Part shown: piece by piece, positions 55,868-63,951 of the stretch
Layout of the letters: every line of letters begins with the position of its first letter
How positions within the stretch are numbered: position 1 is the stretch's first letter
Source of the DNA: Mycobacterium sp. DL440
GTDB lineage: Bacteria; Actinomycetota; Actinomycetes; Mycobacteriales; Mycobacteriaceae
DNA: 64,000 bases
NCBI RefSeq assembly: GCF_011745145.1
Contig: NZ_CP050191.1
Location: 5,248,147-5,312,146, forward strand
Direction: 5' to 3'
Made by a program: the position numbers and the translations under genes
Notes under the pieces: model-generated
What the model was told of the DNA's origin: nothing
The model's input: the letters and a program-made list of their open reading frames with translations, nothing else
Database searches by the model: none

Positions 55868-56377
55868 GTGGGCACGAACGAGCGCACGAAGATCGTCATG
55901 AGCGACGACGAGATCGCCGAATTCATCGAACGCAGCCGGACCGCGACGATGGCCACGGTGCTGCCCAGTGGCCGACCTCACCTGGTCGCCATGTGGTACG
56001 CGGTGCTCGACGGTGAGATCTGGTTCGAGACAAAAGCCAAGTCGCAGAAGGCGGTCAACCTGCGTCGCGACCCCACGATCACGGTGATGATCGAGGACGG
56101 CGACACCTACAACACCCTGCGCGGGGTGTCGATCGACGGCACCGCCGAGATCGTCGACGATCCGGAAACCATTCTGCGGGTGGGCATCAGCGTGTGGGAG
56201 CGCTACACCGGCCCCTACACCGACGAGATGCGCCCGTTTGTCGACCAGATGATGAACAACCGCATCGCGGTGCGGGTGGTGCCCAGCCGGCTGCGCAGCT
56301 GGGACCACCGCAAGCTCGGACTGCCCGAGATGCCGGTGGGCGGCAGCACGTCGGAGTATTTGAACGCGAGTACCTGA
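55868..56377 (+). CDS. PPOX-class (pyridoxamine oxidase-like) F420/flavin-binding protein
   Basis: A 169-aa split-beta-barrel protein of the PPOX/FDOR type: TATMATVLPSGRPHLVAMWYAVLDGEIWFET and KAVNLRRDPTITVMIEDG. Mycobacteria use many such proteins with F420, flavin or haem; the cofactor cannot be decided here. GTG start at 55868 with GAGAGGTGA upstream. It may share a transcript with the preceding GTPase gene (84 bp gap), or be independent. Confidence 0.8.
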   Translation: MGTNERTKIVMSDDEIAEFIERSRTATMATVLPSGRPHLVAMWYAVLDGEIWFETKAKSQKAVNLRRDPTITVMIEDGDTYNTLRGVSIDGTAEIVDDPETILRVGISVWERYTGPYTDEMRPFVDQMMNNRIAVRVVPSRLRSWDHRKLGLPEMPVGGSTSEYLNAST

Positions 56378-56381
56378 ATCT

Positions 56382-57347
56382 CTAGCCCGCCGGGCGCGGC
56401 CGCGGCTTGAGCCGTCCATTCGGCAAGGGCGGTGCGGGTAGCCGCGGGATGTTGCCGCTGTAGCCCTGTACATCGCCGAAGCGTGCATCGTTGGCCTGCC
56501 AGAGTTCGCGGTAGGCCGCGATGTCGTCGTGGCTGCGGCCGACGAAGTTCCACCACATCACCAGTTCCTCGGTGAACGGTGTCCCGCCGAGCAGAAGCGC
56601 CCGGGCCGGGTCGCCGCCGCGGTTGACCAAATGCAGCTGGGTACGCCCGGGGGCCTGATATCCCAGATCGGCGACGGCCAGCGTGGTGCCGCACACCTCG
56701 ATCGCACCTTGATCGAGCAGCACGCCATGTTCGAAGGCCGGATCGACGTCGAGCGTCAACTCGGCACCCGGGTCGAGGTCGATCTGTGCGCCCAGCAGCG
56801 GAGTGAAGGTGTGCACCGGCGACTGCGACTGGGCCAGCTCGCCGAGGAACACCCGGACGGTGGCGCCGTCGACGGTCCGCGGCGGCGGCGCGTAGTGGGC
56901 GAAGTCGCGGCCGGTGTCGCGGGCGGCACCGGGCAGCGCGACCCACAGCTGCACGCCGTGCAGGATCGGCGCCTCGGGCATCGAGACCTCCGAGTGGCAG
57001 ATCCCAGCTCCGGCCGTCATCAGGTTGAGCTCGCCGGGTCGGACCATGGCGTGGACTCCGGCGCTGTCGCGGTGTTCGATGAGGCCCTCGAAAAGCCAAC
57101 TCACCGTTTGCAAACCGGTGTGCGGATGGGGCGGCACATCCATGCCTCTGCCGGTTCGGGTGTCGTACGGGCCGTAGTGGTCGGCGAAACACCAGGCACC
57201 GATCATGGACCGGTCCCGTTGCGGCAGGGTGCGCCGGACCAGGATCGCGCGCGGTCCACCCAGCGGCACCTCGCGCGGGTGCAGCACCCCGGTGAACTCC
57301 GAGTTGGCGCACGTGACTTCGGTAGGCGCCGTATCGGTGTTGCTCAT
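56382..57347 (-). CDS. Pirin family protein
   Basis: A 321-aa bicupin pirin-like protein. Motifs include FADHYGPYDTRTGRGMDVPPHPHTGLQTVSWLFEG with the metal-binding His pair in PPHPHTG, and LNLMTAGAGICHSE. Members are quercetinase-like dioxygenases or regulators; function here is unknown. The ATG at 57347 begins MSNTDTAPTEV. It is convergent with the PPOX gene and divergent from the small DivIVA-domain gene. Confidence 0.87.
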   Translation of the reverse strand: MSNTDTAPTEVTCANSEFTGVLHPREVPLGGPRAILVRRTLPQRDRSMIGAWCFADHYGPYDTRTGRGMDVPPHPHTGLQTVSWLFEGLIEHRDSAGVHAMVRPGELNLMTAGAGICHSEVSMPEAPILHGVQLWVALPGAARDTGRDFAHYAPPPRTVDGATVRVFLGELAQSQSPVHTFTPLLGAQIDLDPGAELTLDVDPAFEHGVLLDQGAIEVCGTTLAVADLGYQAPGRTQLHLVNRGGDPARALLLGGTPFTEELVMWWNFVGRSHDDIAAYRELWQANDARFGDVQGYSGNIPRLPAPPLPNGRLKPRPRPAG

Positions 57348-57392
57348 GAACCTGACGGTAACCGCGTTCGGCTGAACCGGCGCGCGGTTAGC

Positions 57393-57659
57393 ATGACGGG
57401 CATGACCGGGGGATTGACTGCCGAAGCTGTTCGGACCACCGAATTTTCGAAGCCGCCGCTGGGCAAGCGAGGTTACGACAAGAAGTCGGTCGACGATTTT
57501 CTGGCGTTGGTCGCCCGCAGGCTCGACGGGCGCGGGCACCTCGGACCCGATGATGTCCGCAACATCGTGTTCCCGAAGCCGCCGATGTTTCAGCGCGGGT
57601 ATGACGAAGACGAAGTGGACCGGCTGCTCGATGCGGTGGTCGTCACGCTCGAGCGGTAG
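57393..57659 (+). CDS. Small DivIVA-domain protein
   Basis: An 88-aa protein with two tandem DivIVA N-terminal-like units, EFSKPPLGKRGYDKKSVDDFL and VFPKPPMFQRGYDEDEVDRLL, each of the F-x-KPP-x3-RGYD-x2-VD-x-LL form, and no long coiled coil. Such small proteins could interact with Wag31 at the pole (inference). The ATG at 57402 is an alternative start. Confidence 0.8.
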   Translation: MTGMTGGLTAEAVRTTEFSKPPLGKRGYDKKSVDDFLALVARRLDGRGHLGPDDVRNIVFPKPPMFQRGYDEDEVDRLLDAVVVTLER

Positions 57660-57822
57660 GCGAAAAAGAAGTTCGGGGACGGTGCCGTCACTGCGCCTCG
57701 CGGCGAGTGGTCGCTCGAAGCGACGGTTCTGGTGTGGGGCCCGGGGCAATGCCCGGCACCGTCTGCGGGTGTAACGACATACCCCGGGCCCCTATTCCTC
57801 CCCCGGTGGAAACTCGCCCTCG

Positions 57823-57849
57823 CCCTGCCGTCCCCTCGAATCGGCAGGG
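57823..57849. terminator. Possible hairpin beyond the WhiB gene
   Basis: CCCTGCCG (57823-57830) pairs with CGGCAGGG (57842-57849) around an 11-base loop, in the 230-bp gap between the DivIVA-domain gene and the stop of the WhiB gene. It is short and lacks a T-run. Confidence 0.35.
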
Positions 57850-57889
57850 AAAGGGCCAGACAAAAAGATCTGGTGTTGCGCGAGCGGGA

Positions 57890-58183
57890 TCAGGCGGCTT
57901 CGGGGAAGACCAGGCCGAGCTTGCGCACCGGGTAGCCGTTGCGCTCGGCCAGCGATCGCAGCTGCTTGAGCGCGAAGCTGCGGCCACGGCCGGCCTCGGG
58001 AACCATGATGCCGGCCCAAAGCCCTTCGGCGCGGGGCAGTTCGCAGGCCTCCCGGGCGCACAGCCAGCGCCGCGGGCATTCCCGGCAGATGACCTTGGCC
58101 TGATCGTCGGGCGTGGAGGTCCACCGCTCCGGGTTGCTGGTGCAGACACCGAGTGGGATGCCGTTGGCCATGAGTGCGTTCAT
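57890..58183 (-). CDS. WhiB-family iron-sulfur transcription regulator (WhiB5-like)
   Basis: A 97-aa Wbl protein. The four cluster-ligand Cys are at CTSNPERW (C14), ICREC (C33, C36) and WLCARE (C42), followed by the GLWAGI turn (G[VI]WGG-like) and a basic C-terminus. Its divergent partner is an Rv0023-type regulator, which is the whiB5-Rv0023 arrangement of M. tuberculosis; WhiB5 there is linked to virulence and secretion genes. An ESX-1 cluster follows within 3 kb. Confidence 0.85.
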   Translation of the reverse strand: MNALMANGIPLGVCTSNPERWTSTPDDQAKVICRECPRRWLCAREACELPRAEGLWAGIMVPEAGRGRSFALKQLRSLAERNGYPVRKLGLVFPEAA

Positions 58184-58249
58184 GCTGCTGCTCCTGTTGG
58201 GGCTCCTGTTGCGGTGTGTACCGCGTTGAGGGGAACGCTATAACAAGAA

Positions 58250-58475
58250 CCGTAGCAATGCAACAGTTTGGCTCCAACCGCAGCGGTGCAACGCTACGGA
58301 AATTTGCATTGGTAACGATGCGGAACCACCAGGGGAAAGTCGCTATGGATCTAAATGCGCACGTCAGGCCCCGACAGGTACTTCGATGTACCCGTAGCAG
58401 GGCTGCGGTTTGTCCGGCTGAGAAGCCGTAGCGTCGAAGTTGTTTGCTACAGATGAGAAAAACCCAAGGTGTAGC
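58250..58475. promoter_or_regulatory. Cluster of CCGTAGC heptamers in the whiB-HTH intergenic region
   Basis: Within the 385-bp divergent region, CCGTAGC occurs at 58250-58256, 58392-58398 and 58426-58432, and inverted as GCTACGG at 58293-58299. Looser GCTAC/GTAGC copies occur at 58446-58450 and 58471-58475. A heptamer should occur roughly once per 8 kb by chance, so this looks like an operator array for one of the flanking regulators. Unproven. Confidence 0.55.
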
Positions 58476-58568
58476 GGTGCTGCAGTCTGGGGTTAGGATT
58501 GAGAGGTCCCGGCAACCGCTTCGGCACGTGCGCTGAAGCTGAGCACATCGGCGAGGAAACAGCCCCGT

Positions 58569-59360
58569 ATGACCGACGCTGAGTACGATCTCGCCACTGG
58601 CGAGTTCGATGTCGGACTCATCCGCGCTGGTGCTGCAGCCGCAGCCAGGCGCCGCGAACTGGACATCAGCCAGCGCAGCCTCGCCGCCGACGGAATCATC
58701 AACGCCGGGGCGCTCATCGCGTTCGAGAAAGGCCGCAGCTGGCCCCGCGAGCGCACTCGGCTCAAGCTCGAAGAGGTGTTGCGCTGGCCGCCGGGCACCA
58801 TCGCCCGCTTGCGACAGGGCGGGCCGGTACCCGATCCGACCATGCCCGCTCCGGCACACGTCGAGCCGCCCACCGTGGTCACCGCGATACCGGGCGCCGT
58901 GCCATTGGCCACCACACCGCCGGCCAGCGACGAGGTACCGCTGATCGCCCAGGCGGTCCTCACCGCGGTGAACACCCTCGAGTCGACGATCGCCACCTTG
59001 CCCGCCGTCGGGGAACCGGAGTTCACGCCGCGGGTCACGTCGGTACTGGCTGACCTGCGTCAGCTCGAGGCGGTGGCCGCCCGTGCGGCGCGGCTCAGCA
59101 TGGTGACCCCGGCACTGATCAAGGCGCTCAGTGCGGTGCGGCGCCAGATCGATGAGCTGACCACCCTTGCCGCCACCGCCCCCGGCGCCACGCTCGGGCA
59201 GCGACTGTATGCCGCCCGTCGGCAGTCGAATCTCACGATCAGTGAAACCGCAACGGCCGCCGGCGTTTCCGAGGACATCGTGGCGCGCGCCGAGGCGGAG
59301 TACCCGGTCGACGCGCCCGCAGTCCACGCCCTGGAGGCGCTGATCGGCGCGATGCGCTGA
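58569..59360 (+). CDS. HTH-type transcriptional regulator (Rv0023-like)
   Basis: A 263-aa regulator with an N-terminal XRE-type helix-turn-helix (ARRRELDISQRSLAADGIINAGALIAFEKG), a Pro/Ala-rich linker, a helical middle segment (VLADLRQLEAVAARAARLS) and a second HTH at the C-terminus (QRLYAARRQSNLTISETATAAGVSEDIV). It is divergent from the WhiB gene, as Rv0023 is from whiB5. Likely binds the shared upstream region. The ligand and targets are unknown. Confidence 0.82.
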   Translation: MTDAEYDLATGEFDVGLIRAGAAAAARRRELDISQRSLAADGIINAGALIAFEKGRSWPRERTRLKLEEVLRWPPGTIARLRQGGPVPDPTMPAPAHVEPPTVVTAIPGAVPLATTPPASDEVPLIAQAVLTAVNTLESTIATLPAVGEPEFTPRVTSVLADLRQLEAVAARAARLSMVTPALIKALSAVRRQIDELTTLAATAPGATLGQRLYAARRQSNLTISETATAAGVSEDIVARAEAEYPVDAPAVHALEALIGAMR

Positions 59361-59370
59361 TCAGACCCGG

Positions 59371-60832
59371 CTAGCGGTCCCGCCGCTCGTCATGCGTCGG
59401 GAAGTGCTCGGCCAGCGCCGCGGCGATCTCCAGGAACCGGCGCCGCGTCGGGGTCGACATCTCCCGCGGGTCCACGACGCCACCGGGCCGCAGATGCCCG
59501 TCGAACGGGACCTCGATCACCCGCTGACCCTGACCCGAAAACTGCCCGGCCAGGATCGTCCGCGTGCGTTTGTCGGCGTGGCCGTCGGAGTCGTTGAGCA
59601 CCACGACGGTGCGCTGCAACAGGTCCGTCATCTCGTGGGCGGCCAGCCAGTCCAGGGTCTGCCCGGCAGTCGCGGCGCCGTCGACCCACGGGGAGGACAC
59701 CACGATCAAGCCGTCGAGATCGCGCAGGACCTCCTGGGTCACCGGCGAGTCCATGGTCGAGCTGCAGTCCACCACAGAGATGGAGAAGTGCCTGTCGAGC
59801 CGGGTGGTGGCCTCGCGGTAGATGGCCGCGTCGAGCACCCGGCGGCGGGCCGGGGTGCCCTCGCCCGCGAGGACGAAAAGCCCCGCGGCGTTGGTGCCGA
59901 CCCGGCTGCGCACGTCGGCGAACGAGTCCAGGTGTTTGTCGTTGGCCAGCTCCCAGTACGAGCTCTGGGCCCCGGGATCAACGCGGCTGCCGAGCTTGCC
60001 GAATGACGTGTCGGCGTCGATGGCCACCACGCGATCGTCCTGGCGCAACTGGGCGAAGATCGATCCGACGCTGGCCGAGACGGTCGTCTTGCCGACCCCG
60101 CCCTTGCCCATCACCCCGACCTTGTAGTGGCCGCGCAGGAGACCCTTGATCTTGGTCTCCAACTCGGTCATCCGAAGGTCTTCCGGCGACGGGCCGGGAT
60201 TGATCATCCCGAAACTGGCCCGGTACACGAACAATCGCCAACCGCTGCCCGGTGGCTGACGCTTCGGCGGAACCAGGTCGTTGACCCGGATGCGATCGGC
60301 GTATGACCCGGTCGGCAGGGGCGGCACGCCGGGTGCGGCCGCACCCGGATCCGGTGCGAATCCGCCCTCGGCGGGCCAGGGCTGACCGGGTGGTGGCCCG
60401 TACGGACGCTGCGGTGGGCCCCCGGGTCCGGGCGGACGCTGCGACGGAAGCTGCCAGCCGGGCGGGTTCTGCTCCCACGCATCCGGCCGGCGGCTGTCTC
60501 TTAGACACCTCTGACGCGGCCTACGATGCGGCGAGTGTATCTCTCCGCCGGCACTGTACGCTCCAACACAGCATCCGTCCGTGCCGTTGGCATACACCTG
60601 AGGCGCGCTCGGCGTCACGGTCGACGGGTACGACCTGCGATTGGCCGGAATCGTCGGAGTCGGAACCGGCCGGGGCCTTCGACGGTATGAAATCCACCGG
60701 CGGCCGCCCAGGTATCGACGGCGGCGGCTCTGGGGGTTTGCGGCGGGTCGGCCGGGTGTCGGGTTCGAAGTGTGATTCCTCCGGCCCCGTCCAGCCGAGC
60801 TCTCTACGCAAGGTGTCGTCGGGGTCGGGCAC
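59371..60832 (-). pseudogene. espI: EspI-like MinD/ParA-type ATPase, reading frame broken (probable assembly artefact)
   Basis: The C-terminal part is a P-loop ATPase of the MinD/EspI type: VGVMGKGGVGKTTVSASVGS (deviant Walker A), VVAIDADTSFGKLGSRVD and VVDCSSTMDSPVTQEVL. Upstream, a Pro-rich N-terminus starts at the GTG at 60832 (VPDPDDTLRRELGW, GGAGGAG 8 bases upstream) and runs in a different frame to a stop at ~60521. The two parts look like one gene. The break coincides with a Nextera adapter-like stretch at 60494-60563, so the damage is probably not in the genome. It is divergent from espE. EspI affects ESX-1 secretion in M. tuberculosis. Confidence 0.8.
60494..60563 (+). other. Probable Illumina Nextera read-through adapter in the assembly
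   Basis: 60494-60526 matches the 33-base Nextera read-2 adapter (mosaic end CTGTCTCTTATACACATCT then GACGCTGCCGACGA) at 29 positions. 60527-60534 (TGCGGCGA) sits in the 8-base index slot. 60535-60563 begins GTGTA and matches the following P5-side sequence at about 17 of 29 positions. The order and spacing are exactly those of a library molecule. The substitutions are those of a low-quality read end. Flanking sequence to about 60600 is also suspect. Confidence 0.88.
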
Positions 60833-61041
60833 GCCTGAATCTCCTCCGGAACTCACACAAGGGAACTTGGACCGTGTTCAAGTATCGACTACAACCCGTC
60901 CGGCTTGCAGGATCCGTCCGTAATCCGGCGGAACTAACGTCGCAGCAAATTCGGATGGCAAATCCCGCAGCAGGTCGCGGAGCGCGTGGGCGGCGCGCTC
61001 GGCGACACCCCGAAGTGCCCTTGGGTCGGTGCCCCGGGGAT

Positions 61042-61059
61042 GCCGCACTGTAGTGCGGC
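61042..61059. promoter_or_regulatory. Palindrome in the espI-espE divergent promoter region
   Basis: GCCGCACTGTAGTGCGGC is an inverted repeat (8-bp arms, GT centre) in the ~390-bp gap between the espI-like gene and espE. It has no T-run, so it is more likely an operator than a terminator. I see no other defined element in this gap. Confidence 0.5.
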
Positions 61060-61224
61060 CCACCCCCTCGGATGCTTCCGGAAAAACGACCAATCAACTG
61101 CAATAGGTGGTGGTCGGAGCGAGTTCTGGGGCTGTCGTCCGGAGGCCGTCGGAGACGCGAAATTGGTGCGCTGACCGGGTCGGATGCGCTGGTAATCTCT
61201 GTTCCGGCGAAGGGGATACGGGGC

Positions 61225-62733
61225 ATGGGACTGCTGGGGGATATTGCCGATTTCGGCAAAGGCGTGATCGAGAACAATCTCAAGTGGACCGAGCATGCCG
61301 CGAAGGTCGGAGAGTTCATCGCATCGCAGATCGGCCGGCGTCTGATCAGAGCCGCCCGGTCGCCCATCCTGGTCGCCGGTCAGCAGACCATCGAGTCGAT
61401 GAAGCACAGCACCGGAGTCGGCGATCCGGAGAACGGGCAACGTTTCGGTGAGGGGGCCGACAAGATGGGCGCGGTAGGGCAGGTGCTGGTATCGGCCTTC
61501 CCGGACGACAGCTGGGACAGCAGCGGGGCCAGTGCCTACGCGGGCCGCAACAGCGAACAGGTCGGCCGGGTCCAGACGATGCTCGGGTTGGACAACGTGG
61601 TGGCCGGGGTGCTGTCCACCGAAGCCGGCCAGATCGCGGCCACCCGCGACAGCCTCGACGGACACTCGGACTGGCTGGGCGCGATGAGCCTGCTCACCAC
61701 GACCGCGGGAATCGTTCCGGGTTTCGGGACGGCGGCCCAGATGGCGGCCGAGTTCGCGATGGTGGCCAAGGCCGTCGGCGACTCGAACAGCGATCTCCGA
61801 ACTCTGTGCGGCCACATCGATGAGAACGCGGCCGTATTGCAGACCACGGTGGCGCAGTACGAGACCCTGGCCGGCGGCGCCACCTCCACCGCTGCGGAGT
61901 TCCAGCCCCCGGCCGGCGAGCCCCAGGTGCCGACCGCACCGGGGGATCCCGGAGCCAAGGATCCGGGCGGTCCCACGGGCGACGATGCTCCGTCGGGCGA
62001 CGATGCTGAGTCGGGCGGCCTCCCGTCGGGTGGCGGTGGCGGTGTCCCGTCGACCGGCGGTGGGGGAGGCACTCCGTCGGGCTCCTCGTCGGCGCCGTCG
62101 ATGCCCACCGGCATGTCAGGTACGGGATCCCCGTCGCCCGATGCGGCCTCAAATGCGGCCGGTGCCCTCGGCGGGATTCTGGGCTCGCTGGTGAGCCCGC
62201 TCAGCGGAATCCTCGGCGGGATCACCCAGGCTGCCGGACAGGCGGCGCAGGCGGCCACTCAGGCCGGGACCCAGGCTGCGCAGATGGCCAGCCAAGCGGC
62301 CGGGCAGGCGGGCGGCCCCGCCGCCGATGCCGGCCAGCTCGACAAGGCGTCGGGCAGCACCGGCGTCGACCCCGACGACCGAGACGACGAGGATCGGAAC
62401 GGCCGCGACGAGGACGACGAGAAAGACGAGCACGCCAAGGATCGCGAGAAGGACGGCGAGGACCAGGTGGGCGAGCCCGAAGAGGGCGAGGCCGGTGGTC
62501 TGCCTGCCACGGATTCTGTGGGTGGGCCGGCCGATCCGCTGGGCGCCGGTGAGGATGACGAAGCCGCCAAGACACTGCCTCCCGACCTGGAAGCCATGGC
62601 CGCCGGCGGTGCCGCGGCGGGTCCGGCTCCGGTGCATGTCGGGGCGGATTTCGAGCAGGGCCAGCTGCATGTGGCAGCGGCGGCTACATTAGATCGCGGT
62701 GTACCCGGATCTGCAGCCGTAATCGACAGGTAA
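61225..62733 (+). CDS. espE: ESX-1 associated EspA/EspE-family effector
   Basis: A 502-aa type VII secretion effector. The N-terminal helical EspA/EspE domain begins MGLLGDIADFGKGVIE and includes AFPDDSWDSSGASAYAGRN (WxG-like turn in the helical hairpin). Then come a Gly/Ser/Pro-rich tract, an Ala/Gln-rich region (AQAATQAGTQAAQMASQAAG) and an acidic low-complexity tract (DPDDRDDEDRNGRDEDD). The ATG at 61225 has AAGGGGAT upstream. Position before espF-espG1-espH matches the M. tuberculosis order espE-espF-espG1-espH. Confidence 0.85.
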   Translation: MGLLGDIADFGKGVIENNLKWTEHAAKVGEFIASQIGRRLIRAARSPILVAGQQTIESMKHSTGVGDPENGQRFGEGADKMGAVGQVLVSAFPDDSWDSSGASAYAGRNSEQVGRVQTMLGLDNVVAGVLSTEAGQIAATRDSLDGHSDWLGAMSLLTTTAGIVPGFGTAAQMAAEFAMVAKAVGDSNSDLRTLCGHIDENAAVLQTTVAQYETLAGGATSTAAEFQPPAGEPQVPTAPGDPGAKDPGGPTGDDAPSGDDAESGGLPSGGGGGVPSTGGGGGTPSGSSSAPSMPTGMSGTGSPSPDAASNAAGALGGILGSLVSPLSGILGGITQAAGQAAQAATQAGTQAAQMASQAAGQAGGPAADAGQLDKASGSTGVDPDDRDDEDRNGRDEDDEKDEHAKDREKDGEDQVGEPEEGEAGGLPATDSVGGPADPLGAGEDDEAAKTLPPDLEAMAAGGAAAGPAPVHVGADFEQGQLHVAAAATLDRGVPGSAAVIDR

Positions 62734-62762
62734 TTCGGGGACAGGGATCGAGGGGAATATTC

Positions 62763-63074
62763 ATGGCGGGTGATTTGCGGGTTGCCACCGCGCATTTGCA
62801 CGAGCTATCGGCCAAACAAGGCCAGGCTGCGACCAGCCTGACCGTCGCTACCGGCGTGGTCGAAGGTGTCGACACCGCGGTGCGCCTGACGCATGGGCCG
62901 ATTTCGTCGTCGACGGCCTCAGCCGTCGCGGCTGCACTCAACGCGCGTCGAGCCGCGGGAACTTGTATCGCCAGTGTGTCGCGAGACCTCGGGGCGAAGC
63001 TCTCCCGTGCAGCGATCGGGTACGACCGGGCGGATTCGACGATGTCCGGCGCCCTCCACGGGACCGTTCGGTAG
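62763..63074 (+). CDS. espF: ESX-1 secretion-associated protein EspF
   Basis: A 103-aa EspC/EspF-fold (DUF2580) protein, probably a co-secreted partner of EspE. It begins MAGDLRVATAHLHELSAKQG and has the TGVVEGVDTAVRLTHGPISS helix-turn region, which matches the M. tuberculosis EspF pattern (VQLTHG). Length equals EspF of M. tuberculosis. 29 bp separate it from espE and 14 bp from espG1. Confidence 0.85.
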   Translation: MAGDLRVATAHLHELSAKQGQAATSLTVATGVVEGVDTAVRLTHGPISSSTASAVAAALNARRAAGTCIASVSRDLGAKLSRAAIGYDRADSTMSGALHGTVR

Positions 63075-63088
63075 AGGCGGAGCGGACG

Positions 63089-63937
63089 ATGAGTACTCCC
63101 TATGGCGCCGACGCGAATGCTGCGGCGATCGACGATGTCGTCGGGGTCGAGCTGACCATCGACGGGATCCTGGTGGTCGCCGACAAGCTGGGGCTGAGCG
63201 ATTTCCCGCCATCGATGGGAATCCGGTTGAACATCCCGCAGCCCGACTTGCGCAACATCGTGTGGGAACAGGTGACCCGTGATCTCACGTCCCAGGGCGT
63301 GCTGGATGTCTTCGGCAACCCCCATCCCGAGGTGGCGGCGATGCTCGACACCCTGAGCCGGCCCGAGCGCACGCTGGAAGGGCGGTGGTGGCGTCGCGAC
63401 TTGGGCGGCAAGATGATCCGGTTCGTGGTGTGCCGCAAGGGTGGTCGGCATGTGGTCGCGGCCCGCGACAACGACATGCTGGTGCTGCAGCGGGTGGCCG
63501 CACAGGTGGGCCTGGCCGGCATGGTGATGACCGTGCTCGGCGAGGGTCTGCCGGCCAGCGTCGAGCCGTTGACCGGGGTCGCGGCGACGCTCGCCAATTG
63601 CCGGACCGCCGACGAGCTGGCGGGCTACGGGATCCCACCGACCTCGGCGCGGGTCTACGCGAACATCATCTCCGAGCCCGAGAGCTGGGTGGAGCTGGTG
63701 GTGTCCGAGCGGAATCCAGGCGGCACCATCGCTCAGGTCGACGTGGCCGCAGGCGTGCTCGACTCGAAGCAGGGACGCATCGTGTCCATCCCGCGCCGGG
63801 TGAACGGGGAGCTCTACGGCAGCTTCCTGACCGGGACCAAGGACAACCTGCAGCGGGCTTTGGACGGTTTGATCGAATTCCTGCCGTCGGGTTCGTGGTT
63901 CGACAAGTCTGATCCGGACAGCTCCTACGCGTACTGA
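63089..63937 (+). CDS. espG1: ESX-1 chaperone EspG1
   Basis: A 282-aa EspG protein, a cytosolic chaperone that binds PE/PPE-type substrates of the type VII system. Family-typical stretches are VVGVELTIDGILVVADKLGL, LRNIVWEQVTRDLTSQGVLD, LEGRWWRRDLGG and ELYGSFLTGTKDNLQRALDGL. The ATG at 63089 follows GGCGGAGCGGAC. The near-colinear match with Rv3866 identifies it as EspG1 rather than EspG2-5. Confidence 0.92.
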   Translation: MSTPYGADANAAAIDDVVGVELTIDGILVVADKLGLSDFPPSMGIRLNIPQPDLRNIVWEQVTRDLTSQGVLDVFGNPHPEVAAMLDTLSRPERTLEGRWWRRDLGGKMIRFVVCRKGGRHVVAARDNDMLVLQRVAAQVGLAGMVMTVLGEGLPASVEPLTGVAATLANCRTADELAGYGIPPTSARVYANIISEPESWVELVVSERNPGGTIAQVDVAAGVLDSKQGRIVSIPRRVNGELYGSFLTGTKDNLQRALDGLIEFLPSGSWFDKSDPDSSYAY

Positions 63938-63951
63938 AAGAGGCCGCCACG

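Noticed and set aside
60494..60526. A natural Tn5/IS50 end
   Set aside because: The bases after the mosaic end are Illumina-specific, no transposase or target duplication is visible, and an index-length gap follows.
59371..60832. A real espI pseudogene through mutation
   Set aside because: The frame break coincides with adapter-like sequence, so an assembly error is the simpler explanation.
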